Positions 21,937-30,070 of a DNA stretch of 58,184 bases are shown here, in pieces. The position numbers and the translations under genes were made by a program. The notes under the pieces are model-generated. The model was not told the DNA's origin, did no database searches, and was given only the letters and a program-made list of their open reading frames with translations. How positions within the stretch are numbered: the stretch's first letter is position 1; every line of letters begins with the position of its first letter. The DNA is from Sporosarcina sp. E16_8 (GTDB taxonomy: Bacteria > Bacillota > Bacilli > Bacillales_A > Planococcaceae). The stretch is from NCBI RefSeq assembly GCF_017347095.1, contig NZ_JADPRZ010000019.1, positions 1-58,184 of the forward strand, in the 5' to 3' direction.

Positions 21937-22500
21937 ATGAAAATGATAATAGGACTCGGAAATCCGGGTAAACAATATGAAAAAACACGTCATAATGTGG
22001 GGTTTCAGGTCATTGACGAGCTTAGCGCACGTCTGCCAATCACTGCAGTACAATCGAAATTTGGCGGCATGTATACGGTTGTCCATCGTCCAGAAGGAAA
22101 AGTAATGCTTGTAAAGCCACTTACGTATATGAACCTTTCGGGTGAGTGTGTCCGTCCATTGATGGATTACTTCGATATCGACGTAGAAGATATCGTTGTT
22201 CTGTATGATGATCTTGATATTGCTCCTGGGACAATTCGACTGCGTCAAAAAGGGAGTGCAGGTGGCCATAACGGCATGAAATCACTTATTGCACATCTTG
22301 GCACGGATCAGTTCAATCGAATCCGTATCGGTGTTGGACGTCCTATCGGTGGTATGAAAGTAGCTGATTACGTTCTGGCACCTTTCGGCAAAGATGAAAA
22401 ACCATTAATTGAAGACATGGTGAAAAAAAGTGCATCCGCATGTGAAGCGTGGCTGAGCAAACCATTTAATGATGTCATGAACAACTTTAATGGTGTATAA
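21937..22500 (+). CDS. pth: Peptidyl-tRNA hydrolase
   Basis: A 187-residue Pth (SpoVC) that recycles peptidyl-tRNAs released from stalled ribosomes. IIGLGNPGKQYEKTRHNVGF carries the catalytic histidine (H20). DDLDIAPG and GSAGGHNGMKS are the other conserved patches. The ATG at 21937 sits ~10 nt after AGGAAG; the ATG at 21928 abuts that RBS. Confidence 0.96.
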   Translation: MKMIIGLGNPGKQYEKTRHNVGFQVIDELSARLPITAVQSKFGGMYTVVHRPEGKVMLVKPLTYMNLSGECVRPLMDYFDIDVEDIVVLYDDLDIAPGTIRLRQKGSAGGHNGMKSLIAHLGTDQFNRIRIGVGRPIGGMKVADYVLAPFGKDEKPLIEDMVKKSASACEAWLSKPFNDVMNNFNGV

Positions 22501-22553
22501 GGAATAATAAAGCCGTCTTACGCCTATACTTTGAGAAAAGGGGCGGAGACAAA

Positions 22554-22784
22554 ATGGCGATCCGTTATACTTGCAGGCATTGTGAGACTGAAATTGGTAC
22601 ACTTCCGTTTGAATCTGCGAAGGAGACTATCCTTCTGCTGCAAAAGATGGACGAAGAGGAAGTTGAGCATTTTCTGACGTATGAAAAAGACGGGGCATTG
22701 ACGGTAAGATGCATATGCGAACATTGTGAGCAATCGCTCCAACGATTCCCGGACTACTATACACTTAACAAATGGCTTCAATAA
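22554..22784 (+). CDS. fin: Anti-sigma-F factor Fin
   Basis: A 76-residue protein matching Fin (YabK), which in the forespore binds sigma-F and helps the switch to sigma-G. Four cysteines form two CxxC pairs (CRHC near residue 7-10 and CEHC near residue 55-58), consistent with the zinc fold. It lies between pth and mfd as in B. subtilis. RBS: AAAAGGGGCGG. Confidence 0.93.
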   Translation: MAIRYTCRHCETEIGTLPFESAKETILLLQKMDEEEVEHFLTYEKDGALTVRCICEHCEQSLQRFPDYYTLNKWLQ

Positions 22785-22790
22785 GATGTA

Positions 22791-22832
22791 CGCTTTGGCG
22801 CTAGATGCGTCCAAAGCTTTTTCTGTTTTTTT
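22791..22832 (+). terminator. Terminator after fin
   Basis: GCTTTGG (22792-22798) pairs with CCAAAGC (22811-22817), with an inner CGC/GCG, then TTTTCTGTTTTTTT. Confidence 0.85.
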
Positions 22833-22954
22833 GTCTAAAGGTAGTTGTGTTGAAATAAAGAAAACCATTGAATTCACCGCGGCGTTATGGATATGCCTCC
22901 CGCCCTAAGCAAGGTGGATTTGCCACAAGCCCAAGGCCTTCAGCTACCCTGTGT

Positions 22955-23001
22955 CCAGTTACTAACACAATTTACGTTGTTCAAATTGTGACAGCAACTG
23001 G
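22955..23001. repeat. Hairpin element R3, copy 1, in the fin-mfd gap
   Basis: CCAGTT...CACAATTT pairs with AAATTGTG...AACTGG, giving a 47-nt interrupted inverted repeat. The words CAGTTACT, CACAATT and AACTGG recur at 34372-34417. The rest of the 354-nt gap (after the fin terminator, before the TTG start of mfd) contains no gene that I can support. Confidence 0.55.
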
Positions 23002-23138
23002 CATCGACAGGCGCCTTCATTGGGCTTATAGAGGTATTTGTTTTCCCAATATATGAATATAGTTCGGACTTGGCGCAATTGAATGGCCTAGCCCTTTTTG
23101 AACGCCTACTATTATTATGAAAGCAAGGATGTGTAGCA

Positions 23139-26100
23139 TTGGAATCACTTATAGATTTGTTTTTACAAGAGAAAGAGATTGACGAACTAGTGGGAGAGTT
23201 GGAGGCGGGGATAGACCGTCAACTTGTCGCAGGATTGTCAGGTGGGGCAAAGTCAATCCTTTTCAAAGTGCTTCAGCAGTCGAGTAAACGGCCCATTCTT
23301 ATTGTATCCCCGAATTTATTGCAAGCACAGCGTACATATGAAGACCTCGTCAAAATGTTGGGCGAGTCGCTCGTCCACCTTTACCCTGCAGAGGAACTCA
23401 TTGCTGCGGATTTTTCTGTTTCGAGCTATGAACTTCGCGCCCAGCGTATCGATACGTTAGATCATATGGTACGAACTGGGAAGGGGATTTATATCACGCC
23501 GATTGCAGGCATGAAAAAACTATTACCAGAAAAAGAACGCTGGCTATCCAATTTATTAACAACGAAAATAGGCGCAGAAATTAATATGACAGAATGGCTT
23601 GAAAGACTTGTATCGATGGGTTATACGAGACAATCAATGGTAACGGCGCCAGGTGAATTTGCGTTGCGCGGGGGTATCCTGGATTTGTATCCACTGAATT
23701 TGGAAGAACCGGTGCGGATTGAATTATTCGATACAGACGTCGACTCCATTCGCACATTTTCGGCTGAAGATCAGCGTTCAACGGGTAAGTTGGAAGACGT
23801 GTCAATTCTTCCTGCGACTGAATTTGTTTGGCAGGCTAAAGATCTAATGATCATAGCTGAAAAACTGGAGCATGCACTTGGTGTTAGTTTGAAGAAGATG
23901 AACGATGCGGAAGCGAAAGAACAGTTAACCATTAATATGACAAGCGATATTGCTTTAATGAGGGAAGGATCCACTCCAGAAAATATGTTGAAATATGCAT
24001 CATTTTTAGCTGGAACGACTTCCCTTGAAAGTTATTTCCCAAGTAACGGAATCGTTTTATTTGATGAAATCGGACGGGTTCTTGAAGTTGTTGCATCACT
24101 TGAGTCGGATGAAAAGGAATGGATGGTTGGCCTTCTTCAAGAAGGGAAGATTGTTCATGATGCAAAAACATCGTTTTCATTCGAAGAGGTGCATGGAGCA
24201 TTAAAGCAACGAAAAGTGTATTTTTCTCTTTTCGTCCGCTCCGTTCCAGGAATTGTTGTGAAGAAGACAGTAACGTTTTCTTGTAAACCAATGCAGCAGT
24301 TCCATGGGCAGATGAGTTTATTGAAAAATGAAATAGAACGGTGGCACCAAGGGCGTTTCAATATTTTCATTATCGCAGACGGCAATGAGCGGATGCAAAA
24401 GGTTCAATCGATTCTTGAGGATTATGATATGCAATCTGCTTTGTCTGGAAAACCTTCAGCGGCAGGCGGCATAATTGTTATAGACGGTGATTTGTCTGCT
24501 GGCTTCGAGCTTCCGTTTCAACGGATGGCGGTTATAACAGATTCTGAACTCTTCAAAGGGACGCCGAAACGGAAAGCGCGTCCGCAAAAGATGACAAATG
24601 CAGAGCGTATCAAAAGTTACTCGGAGATCAAGCCAGGTGACCATATTGTTCACGTTAATCATGGGATTGGGAAATATTACGGGGTTGTAACGCTTGAAGT
24701 AAGTGGTATTCATAAAGATTACCTCGACATTCGGTACCGTGGTGAAGATAAGCTGTTCGTTCCCGCTGACCAGATAGATTTGATCCAGAAATATGTCGCT
24801 TCCGGTGAAAAAGAACCGAAACTGCATAAGCTAGGCGGCACAGACTGGAAGAAGACGAAAACTAAAGTTATTGCAGCTGTTCAAGATATCGCGGACGACC
24901 TGATTGAATTGTATGCCAAACGGGAATCGGAAAAGGGACACGCTTTTGCGGCGGACGACGACATGCAAATGGCATTTGAAAATGCGTTTCCTTACGATGA
25001 AACCGATGATCAGCTCAGATCCATTGCTGAAGTGAAGGTGGATATGGAAAAAGAACGTCCAATGGACCGATTGTTATGCGGGGATGTGGGCTATGGTAAA
25101 ACGGAAGTCGCAATCCGTGCTGCATTCAAGGCTGTATCAGACGGCAAGCAGGTAGCGTTCCTTGTGCCCACGACAATTTTGGCGCAACAGCATTACGAAA
25201 CAATGAAAGAGCGCTTTTCCGGATTTCCAGTTGAAGTTTCCCTCTTAAATCGTTTTCGGAAAAAGAAGGAACAAACCGAGACGTTGAAAAGATTGAAAGC
25301 GGGAACTGTCGACGTTATCGTTGGTACACATCGCCTCCTATCTAAAGATATCGCCTACCATGATCTTGGTTTACTCGTTGTCGATGAAGAACAGCGATTT
25401 GGCGTAACGCATAAAGAAAAACTTAAACAGTTAAAAACACATGTCGACGTGCTGACCTTGACGGCAACGCCAATTCCACGGACTCTCCATATGTCGATGC
25501 TTGGTGTTCGTGATTTATCCGTTATTGAAACGCCGCCGGCAAACCGTTTTCCTGTCCAGACTTATGTCATGGAACAAAACTTTGCGCTCGTCCGCGAAGC
25601 TATTGAAAGGGAGATGGGCCGCGGTGGGCAAGTATTCTACTTGTATAACCGAGTGGAAGATATGGAAAGGAAAGTCGATGAAATCAAGCAGCTTGTGCCT
25701 GAAGCACGTGTTGGATTTGCCAATGGTCAGATGGGCGAATCGGCACTTGAGTCGGTGATTTTAAGTTTCCTTGAAGGGGAATATGATGTTCTTGTAACGA
25801 CAACAATCATTGAAACGGGTATTGATATTCCGAATGTCAACACACTTATTGTTCAAGACGCTGACCGCATGGGTTTATCACAGCTCTACCAACTACGTGG
25901 GCGCGTTGGACGTTCGAATCGTGTTGCCTATGCCTACTTCCTTTATCAGCGTGACAAGGTGCTCACAGAGGTTGCGGAAAACCGTCTTCAGGCGATTAAG
26001 GAATTTACGGAACTTGGCTCGGGCTTCAAAATTGCGATGCGCGACTTGTCGATCCGTGGTGCGGGTAATTTACTTGGTTCCCAGCAACATGGCTTCATAG

Positions 26101-26669
26101 ACTCGGTCGGATTCGATCTTTATTCTCAATTGCTGCAAGAAGCTGTCGAGCAGAAGCAGACAGGTATCGTAAAAGCGGATATACCAGACTTGGAAATTGC
26201 ATTACCGCTTAATGCGTATATTCCAGATGAGTATGTACGTGATGGATTCCAAAAAATTCAAATGTACAAAATGGTCAAAGCGATTGAAAATGAAACGGAC
26301 TACAATGAACTTGTCGATGAAATGACAGACCGATTCGGTGATATGCCGCTCGAAGCTGACTTGTTACTACGTGTTGCGCGGGTAAAAGCTTGGGGACGTA
26401 TCGCAGGTGCTGAATCCATCAAGAAACAACAAGCGCTTATTGAAGTTCGCATATCGCCTGAAGGAACTGCAAAAACAGATGGAGCTAAACTTGTATCCGA
26501 TTCAATGGCATTTGGTCGTGCAGTTGGGTTCACGATGGAGAACGGCTGTCTCATCATGAGGATTGATGAGCGCCATACGGGGAAACAGACAGCATTCGAT
26601 GTGCTTGAAGAAATGATGAGGATTCTTCATTCATCTGTAAAGGAAACTGTTGTTAGTGATTCCGTCTAA
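23139..26669 (+). CDS. mfd: Transcription-repair coupling factor Mfd
   Basis: A 1176-residue superfamily 2 translocase that removes stalled RNA polymerase and recruits UvrA. The N-terminal UvrB-like part (1-~470) is followed by the CarD-like RNAP-interaction domain (IKPGDHIVHVNHGIGKYYGV, ~495-515). The motor follows: Walker A CGDVGYGKTEVA (~650), DEEQRFG box, TATPIPRT, and QLRGRVGRS. The TRCF C-terminal domain ends it. The start is TTG behind AAGGATGTG, consistent with family length. Confidence 0.97.
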   Translation: MESLIDLFLQEKEIDELVGELEAGIDRQLVAGLSGGAKSILFKVLQQSSKRPILIVSPNLLQAQRTYEDLVKMLGESLVHLYPAEELIAADFSVSSYELRAQRIDTLDHMVRTGKGIYITPIAGMKKLLPEKERWLSNLLTTKIGAEINMTEWLERLVSMGYTRQSMVTAPGEFALRGGILDLYPLNLEEPVRIELFDTDVDSIRTFSAEDQRSTGKLEDVSILPATEFVWQAKDLMIIAEKLEHALGVSLKKMNDAEAKEQLTINMTSDIALMREGSTPENMLKYASFLAGTTSLESYFPSNGIVLFDEIGRVLEVVASLESDEKEWMVGLLQEGKIVHDAKTSFSFEEVHGALKQRKVYFSLFVRSVPGIVVKKTVTFSCKPMQQFHGQMSLLKNEIERWHQGRFNIFIIADGNERMQKVQSILEDYDMQSALSGKPSAAGGIIVIDGDLSAGFELPFQRMAVITDSELFKGTPKRKARPQKMTNAERIKSYSEIKPGDHIVHVNHGIGKYYGVVTLEVSGIHKDYLDIRYRGEDKLFVPADQIDLIQKYVASGEKEPKLHKLGGTDWKKTKTKVIAAVQDIADDLIELYAKRESEKGHAFAADDDMQMAFENAFPYDETDDQLRSIAEVKVDMEKERPMDRLLCGDVGYGKTEVAIRAAFKAVSDGKQVAFLVPTTILAQQHYETMKERFSGFPVEVSLLNRFRKKKEQTETLKRLKAGTVDVIVGTHRLLSKDIAYHDLGLLVVDEEQRFGVTHKEKLKQLKTHVDVLTLTATPIPRTLHMSMLGVRDLSVIETPPANRFPVQTYVMEQNFALVREAIEREMGRGGQVFYLYNRVEDMERKVDEIKQLVPEARVGFANGQMGESALESVILSFLEGEYDVLVTTTIIETGIDIPNVNTLIVQDADRMGLSQLYQLRGRVGRSNRVAYAYFLYQRDKVLTEVAENRLQAIKEFTELGSGFKIAMRDLSIRGAGNLLGSQQHGFIDSVGFDLYSQLLQEAVEQKQTGIVKADIPDLEIALPLNAYIPDEYVRDGFQKIQMYKMVKAIENETDYNELVDEMTDRFGDMPLEADLLLRVARVKAWGRIAGAESIKKQQALIEVRISPEGTAKTDGAKLVSDSMAFGRAVGFTMENGCLIMRIDERHTGKQTAFDVLEEMMRILHSSVKETVVSDSV

Positions 26670-26678
26670 AGGGTATGT

Positions 26679-26709
26679 TGCATATTTTGTCCATACTTGA
26701 TGCATACTA
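26679..26709 (+). promoter_or_regulatory. Sigma-G promoter of spoVT
   Basis: TGCATA (26679-26684), 18-nt spacer, CATACTA (26703-26709). The -10 matches the forespore sigma-G consensus perfectly. It begins 10 nt after the mfd stop codon and lies ~50 nt before the spoVT start. Confidence 0.85.
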
Positions 26710-26759
26710 CAAAGGAAACGAAGTTAACGTTCAATTTTGTGGAAAGTGAGGCATCATGT

Positions 26760-27296
26760 ATGAAGGCAACGGGAATCGTCCGCAGAATCGACGATCTTGG
26801 CAGGGTAGTTATCCCTAAAGAGATTCGAAGGACACTAAGGATTCGTGAAGGGGATCCACTTGAAATTTTTACCGACCGGGATGGCGAAGTGATTTTGAAG
26901 AAATATTCGCCGATATCAGAGCTCGGGCAATTTGCAAAAGAGTATGCGGAAACATTGTACGAAACACTAGGCACGCCTGCACTCATTAGTGACAGGGATG
27001 AAATGATTGCCGTGTCCGGGTTATCTAAAAAAGATTATTTGAATCGCCAGTTGTCGCCTGATCTTGATGAAATCATGACAGGCCGTAAAATCATTACAGA
27101 AAAACTCGAAAAGGCGATTGAATGGGTACCTGGACAAGTGGAGCAGGTGAAGTCTTATTGTATTGCGCCCATTATTTCTGCCGGAGATACGATTGGTGCT
27201 GTTTACTTGTTATCAAAGGTGCACTTTATCGGTGAAACCGAAATGAAAGCGGCGGAAACAGCTGCCCACTTTTTAGCGAAGCAGATGGAACCATAA
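26760..27296 (+). CDS. spoVT: Stage V sporulation regulator SpoVT
   Basis: A 178-residue forespore regulator, the same length as in B. subtilis. The N-terminal AbrB-like domain (KATGIVRRIDDLGRVVIPKE, residues 2-21) binds DNA, and the C-terminal ~120 residues form a GAF-like domain. It tunes the late sigma-G regulon. The ATG at 26760 follows GTGAGG; in-frame upstream codons belong to the leader. A consensus sigma-G promoter precedes it. Confidence 0.96.
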   Translation: MKATGIVRRIDDLGRVVIPKEIRRTLRIREGDPLEIFTDRDGEVILKKYSPISELGQFAKEYAETLYETLGTPALISDRDEMIAVSGLSKKDYLNRQLSPDLDEIMTGRKIITEKLEKAIEWVPGQVEQVKSYCIAPIISAGDTIGAVYLLSKVHFIGETEMKAAETAAHFLAKQMEP

Positions 27297-27297
27297 A

Positions 27298-27347
27298 AAC
27301 AGCCCACTTGGACCGGATATAGACGGTTTAGGTGGGCTGTTTTTTTA
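27298..27347. terminator. Bidirectional terminator between spoVT and fhuF
   Basis: AACAGCCCAC pairs with GTGGGCTGTT. T7 follows on the + strand, and TTTTTAT follows on the - strand, so it can end both the spoVT and the convergent fhuF transcripts. Confidence 0.88.
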
Positions 27348-27371
27348 GTTTTGGAGAAGCATTGTTGAATT

Positions 27372-28073
27372 TTACGCTAGCGTTGTTAAGTTCTGAGGAC
27401 AATACGGACACTTATCCGTATTTGGAAGTTCTTTATACAAACAACATGTCACCCGTTTATAATTTGCCATTGCATCTAATGCTCGTTGATTGTTCAAGTA
27501 TTGTTTGAAAGGGGAACGACGCATCGCAGGTTTCCATGTTTCATCTACCAATAAGATATCCAAATCAGGTTGCGCAAAAGATGAATTTTCTTGAAGTACC
27601 ATCGTGTACATCCATAAGACGTATCCCCATATGTTCTCCCACAAAATTAACTTCGCAATTTTCGCATGCTTGCTTAAATAATCAACGACAGGGTGCCCGA
27701 AAGTCTCAAGAATAAAGCGGATATCTTCTTCACGATTTTGTACTACCCTAAAGCCAGAAGACGGAACAGAAAAAAGGATTGTATCATTTTCGATGAATAA
27801 CGACACATCTTGCAAATCGCCAGCCCACAGTAAATTATGTTCGCATATTAAATGCAGTTGGGCAGTTATGAAAAAACCGTGCCTTCTCATATAGACAGAT
27901 GTGGCAACAGTTTTTGTTGGAGCATCTGACAAACGTTGAACCATTTCAAATAGCTTGCTGCTTCCAGATTCGGTTAACATATCTGCAACCGATAAAAATG
28001 TGTTTGGCTGTTCACCAATATGTACACTGAAACGTTCCAGTGCAGCTAGGTGTTCAGCCTGTAAATTAGGCAC
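27372..28073 (-). CDS. fhuF: FhuF-like siderophore-iron reductase, [2Fe-2S]
   Basis: A 233-residue FhuF family protein. The family mark is the C-terminal cluster motif CC-x10-C-x2-C (TCCLYKELPNTDKCPYC). FhuF-type proteins reduce ferric siderophores in the cytoplasm to release iron. I place the start at a GTG (28073) that overlaps the ATPase stop (GTGCCTAA) and follows GAGGAAA, so translation is coupled. The longer in-frame version would overlap the ATPase gene by 122 nt. Function is inferred from the motif and from cotranscription with the iron-transport ATPase. Confidence 0.85.
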   Translation of the reverse strand: MPNLQAEHLAALERFSVHIGEQPNTFLSVADMLTESGSSKLFEMVQRLSDAPTKTVATSVYMRRHGFFITAQLHLICEHNLLWAGDLQDVSLFIENDTILFSVPSSGFRVVQNREEDIRFILETFGHPVVDYLSKHAKIAKLILWENIWGYVLWMYTMVLQENSSFAQPDLDILLVDETWKPAMRRSPFKQYLNNQRALDAMANYKRVTCCLYKELPNTDKCPYCPQNLTTLA

Positions 28074-28890
28074 CAGTATTTCCTCGAAGTTCTGACACGA
28101 TGCAGCGGCCACGACCATAAGGAACGCAGTGCGGTGTGCCGAAAAGTGGATCCGTTGAAACTTGGCATTCCATTCCAAACACAGCACGGACTAAGTCGCA
28201 GGTAATAATATCTTCTGGTTTACCTTGTGCATGGACACCACCGTCTTTAATGGCAACAATATTGTGCGCATAGCGAGAGGCTAAATTTAAATCGTGCAGC
28301 ACCATGACAATCGTACGACCTTTTTGTTCGTTTAATTCAAATAGCAGATCAAGAATTTCAATCTGATGTGTCATGTCGAGGTATGTTGTTGGTTCATCCA
28401 ATAAAATGACGTCTGTATCTTGAGCGAGTGTCATTGCAATCCATGCACGCTGCCGTTGACCACCTGATAGTGTGTCGATCGATTGATCTCGTAGATCACT
28501 TATCCTAGTCGCTGTCATTGCAGCTTCTGTTTTCTTCGTATCCTCTTCAGTCCATCTCGAGAGCCACGATTGGTGTGGATAGCGTCCTTGTTTTACAAGA
28601 TCATGTACCGTCAACCCTTCAGGCGATACGGGACCTTGCGGAAGAATGCCCATTTTTTTTGCAACATTACGCGAAGATAGTGAATGGATATCCTTGCCTT
28701 CAAGTAAGATAGAGCCGTCAGAAGGTTTTAAAAGACGGGCAATTGAGCGGAGTAACGTAGATTTACCACAGCCGTTGCTACCGACGAAAACAGTGATTTC
28801 ACCTTTTGGAATCGATAAATTCAGGTTTTCGAAGAGGAGATTATCTTGATAGCCAATCGACAGGTTTTCGGCTTTTATTGAGGTATGCAT
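28066..28890 (-). CDS. Iron-siderophore ABC transporter ATP-binding protein
   Basis: A 274-residue FepC/FecE-type ATPase. Walker A is GSNGCGKST (38-46), the signature LSGGQRQRAWIA near residue 140, Walker B VILLDEPTTYLD near 160, and the switch histidine in VLHDLN near 200. It would energise the permease encoded divergently on the + strand. RBS GGAGG is 7 nt before the ATG. A Fur-box-like sequence lies ~35 nt upstream, so iron repression is expected. It resembles B. subtilis YusV most among those I recall. Confidence 0.92.
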   Translation of the reverse strand: MHTSIKAENLSIGYQDNLLFENLNLSIPKGEITVFVGSNGCGKSTLLRSIARLLKPSDGSILLEGKDIHSLSSRNVAKKMGILPQGPVSPEGLTVHDLVKQGRYPHQSWLSRWTEEDTKKTEAAMTATRISDLRDQSIDTLSGGQRQRAWIAMTLAQDTDVILLDEPTTYLDMTHQIEILDLLFELNEQKGRTIVMVLHDLNLASRYAHNIVAIKDGGVHAQGKPEDIITCDLVRAVFGMECQVSTDPLFGTPHCVPYGRGRCIVSELRGNTGA

Positions 28891-28922
28891 TGGAATGCCT
28901 CCGTATCTATAGTAAATCTAAA

Positions 28923-28937
28923 TGATTTTCATTTTCA
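28923..28937. promoter_or_regulatory. Fur box 1 (ATPase side)
   Basis: TGATTTTCATTTTCA resembles the 7-1-7 Fur box TGATAATnATTATCA with two deviations. It is positioned in the leader of the minus-strand ATPase gene. Confidence 0.7.
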
Positions 28938-28971
28938 ATTAGAGATAAGCATAGCATATTTAGCTTCCATC

Positions 28972-28986
28972 TGAGAATGATAATCA
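28972..28986. promoter_or_regulatory. Fur box 2 (between divergent promoters)
   Basis: TGAGAATGATAATCA, a close match to the 7-1-7 Fur box, placed centrally between the two transcripts. Confidence 0.85.
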
Positions 28987-29003
28987 TTTATTTCGTAAAA
29001 AAC

Positions 29004-29033
29004 TTTACAAAACTGTACAATCAAGTTTAAACT
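29004..29033 (+). promoter_or_regulatory. Probable sigma-A promoter of the iron-binding lipoprotein gene
   Basis: TTTACA (29004-29009), 18-nt spacer, TAAACT (29028-29033). The start point would fall at about 29040, on Fur box 3. Confidence 0.6.
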
Positions 29034-29039
29034 ACTAAA

Positions 29040-29054
29040 TGAGAATGATAATCA
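29040..29054. promoter_or_regulatory. Fur box 3 (lipoprotein side)
   Basis: TGAGAATGATAATCA, identical to box 2, covering the predicted start point of the lipoprotein-permease transcript. Confidence 0.85.
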
Positions 29055-29083
29055 ATAAGTGAGTAAATGGAGGAATGTTTAAT

Positions 29084-30070
29084 ATGAATAAATCTTTGAA
29101 ATTACTGCTTGTTTTAGCGCTTTTTGCAGTATTGTTAGTCGGTTGCTCTTCGAAGAAAGATGAAGATAAAGCGGTAGACAAGGGGAAAACAGAAGGAAAT
29201 ATAACAATTACAGGTGTTAACGGTGAAGTGACACTTAAAGAGCCTGCGAAAAAAGTCGTTGTTTTGGAATGGACATATGCAGAAGATTTATTGGCAGTAG
29301 GTGTTCAACCTATTGGAATGGCAGATATAGAAGAATATCATAATTGGGTGAATATTGATGTAGAGTTAAGCAAGGATGTAGCGGATGTCGGAGGTCGCCA
29401 AGAACCGAATTTAGAGGCGATTGCTGCATTAGAGCCAGACTTGATCATCGGTACAAGCTTCCGTCATGATGGAATGATTGCAGATTTGGAGAAAATTGCG
29501 CCTACGGTCATTTTTAATCCCTATCCTGAGGATGAAAAAATGGATTTGTATCAAGAAATGATAACAACATTTAACGAAATTGCAAAAGTCGTTGATAAAA
29601 AGGATGAAGCGAAACAGGTGTTAGCTGACTTGGATAAAAAATATGAACAAGCGAAAACAACTATCGATAATGCTGGTTTGAAAACGAAAGATGTTGTCTT
29701 AACACTTGCTTACACGGGACCTCAAGCACCTGAAGTTCGTGTATTTACACCGAATTCAATGGCTTCAATTATGTTAGAGAAAATCGGTTTGAACAACATC
29801 CATATCCCGGACCAATTTGAACTTTACGGCTCTAGTACGTATAACGTGGAAGGGTTAACGAAGTACGAGGATGCAAATTATTTGTATATCGTTCAAGCCG
29901 ACGACAATATTTATGAAAAACAGTTAAAAGATAATGCAGTTTGGAAGAATTTGAATTTCGTGAAAGAAGATCGTTTGTATGATCTGGGTGGGGATACTTG
30001 GTTATATGGAGGTCCTCTCTCGGCAGAAACATTGCTTAACAAAATTACAAGCACGATGGTAAGTAAGTAA
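29084..30070 (+). CDS. Iron-siderophore ABC transporter substrate-binding lipoprotein
   Basis: A 328-residue class III periplasmic-binding-type protein. The signal peptide ends in lipobox LLVGC with the lipidated cysteine at residue 21. The mature part has the two-lobe FecB/FhuD-like fold, beginning NITITGVNGEVTLKEPAKKV and continuing NLEAIAALEPDLIIG. It would capture a ferric siderophore outside the membrane. The ATG at 29084 has good spacing from GGAGG; an ATG three codons earlier abuts it. Its stop overlaps the permease start (TAATG). The ligand cannot be told from sequence. Confidence 0.92.
   Translation: MNKSLKLLLVLALFAVLLVGCSSKKDEDKAVDKGKTEGNITITGVNGEVTLKEPAKKVVVLEWTYAEDLLAVGVQPIGMADIEEYHNWVNIDVELSKDVADVGGRQEPNLEAIAALEPDLIIGTSFRHDGMIADLEKIAPTVIFNPYPEDEKMDLYQEMITTFNEIAKVVDKKDEAKQVLADLDKKYEQAKTTIDNAGLKTKDVVLTLAYTGPQAPEVRVFTPNSMASIMLEKIGLNNIHIPDQFELYGSSTYNVEGLTKYEDANYLYIVQADDNIYEKQLKDNAVWKNLNFVKEDRLYDLGGDTWLYGGPLSAETLLNKITSTMVSK

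Noticed and set aside
22868..23056. Small open frame of 62 codons in the fin-mfd gap
   Set aside because: No RBS, Cys/Pro-rich random-looking translation, overlaps hairpin element R3.
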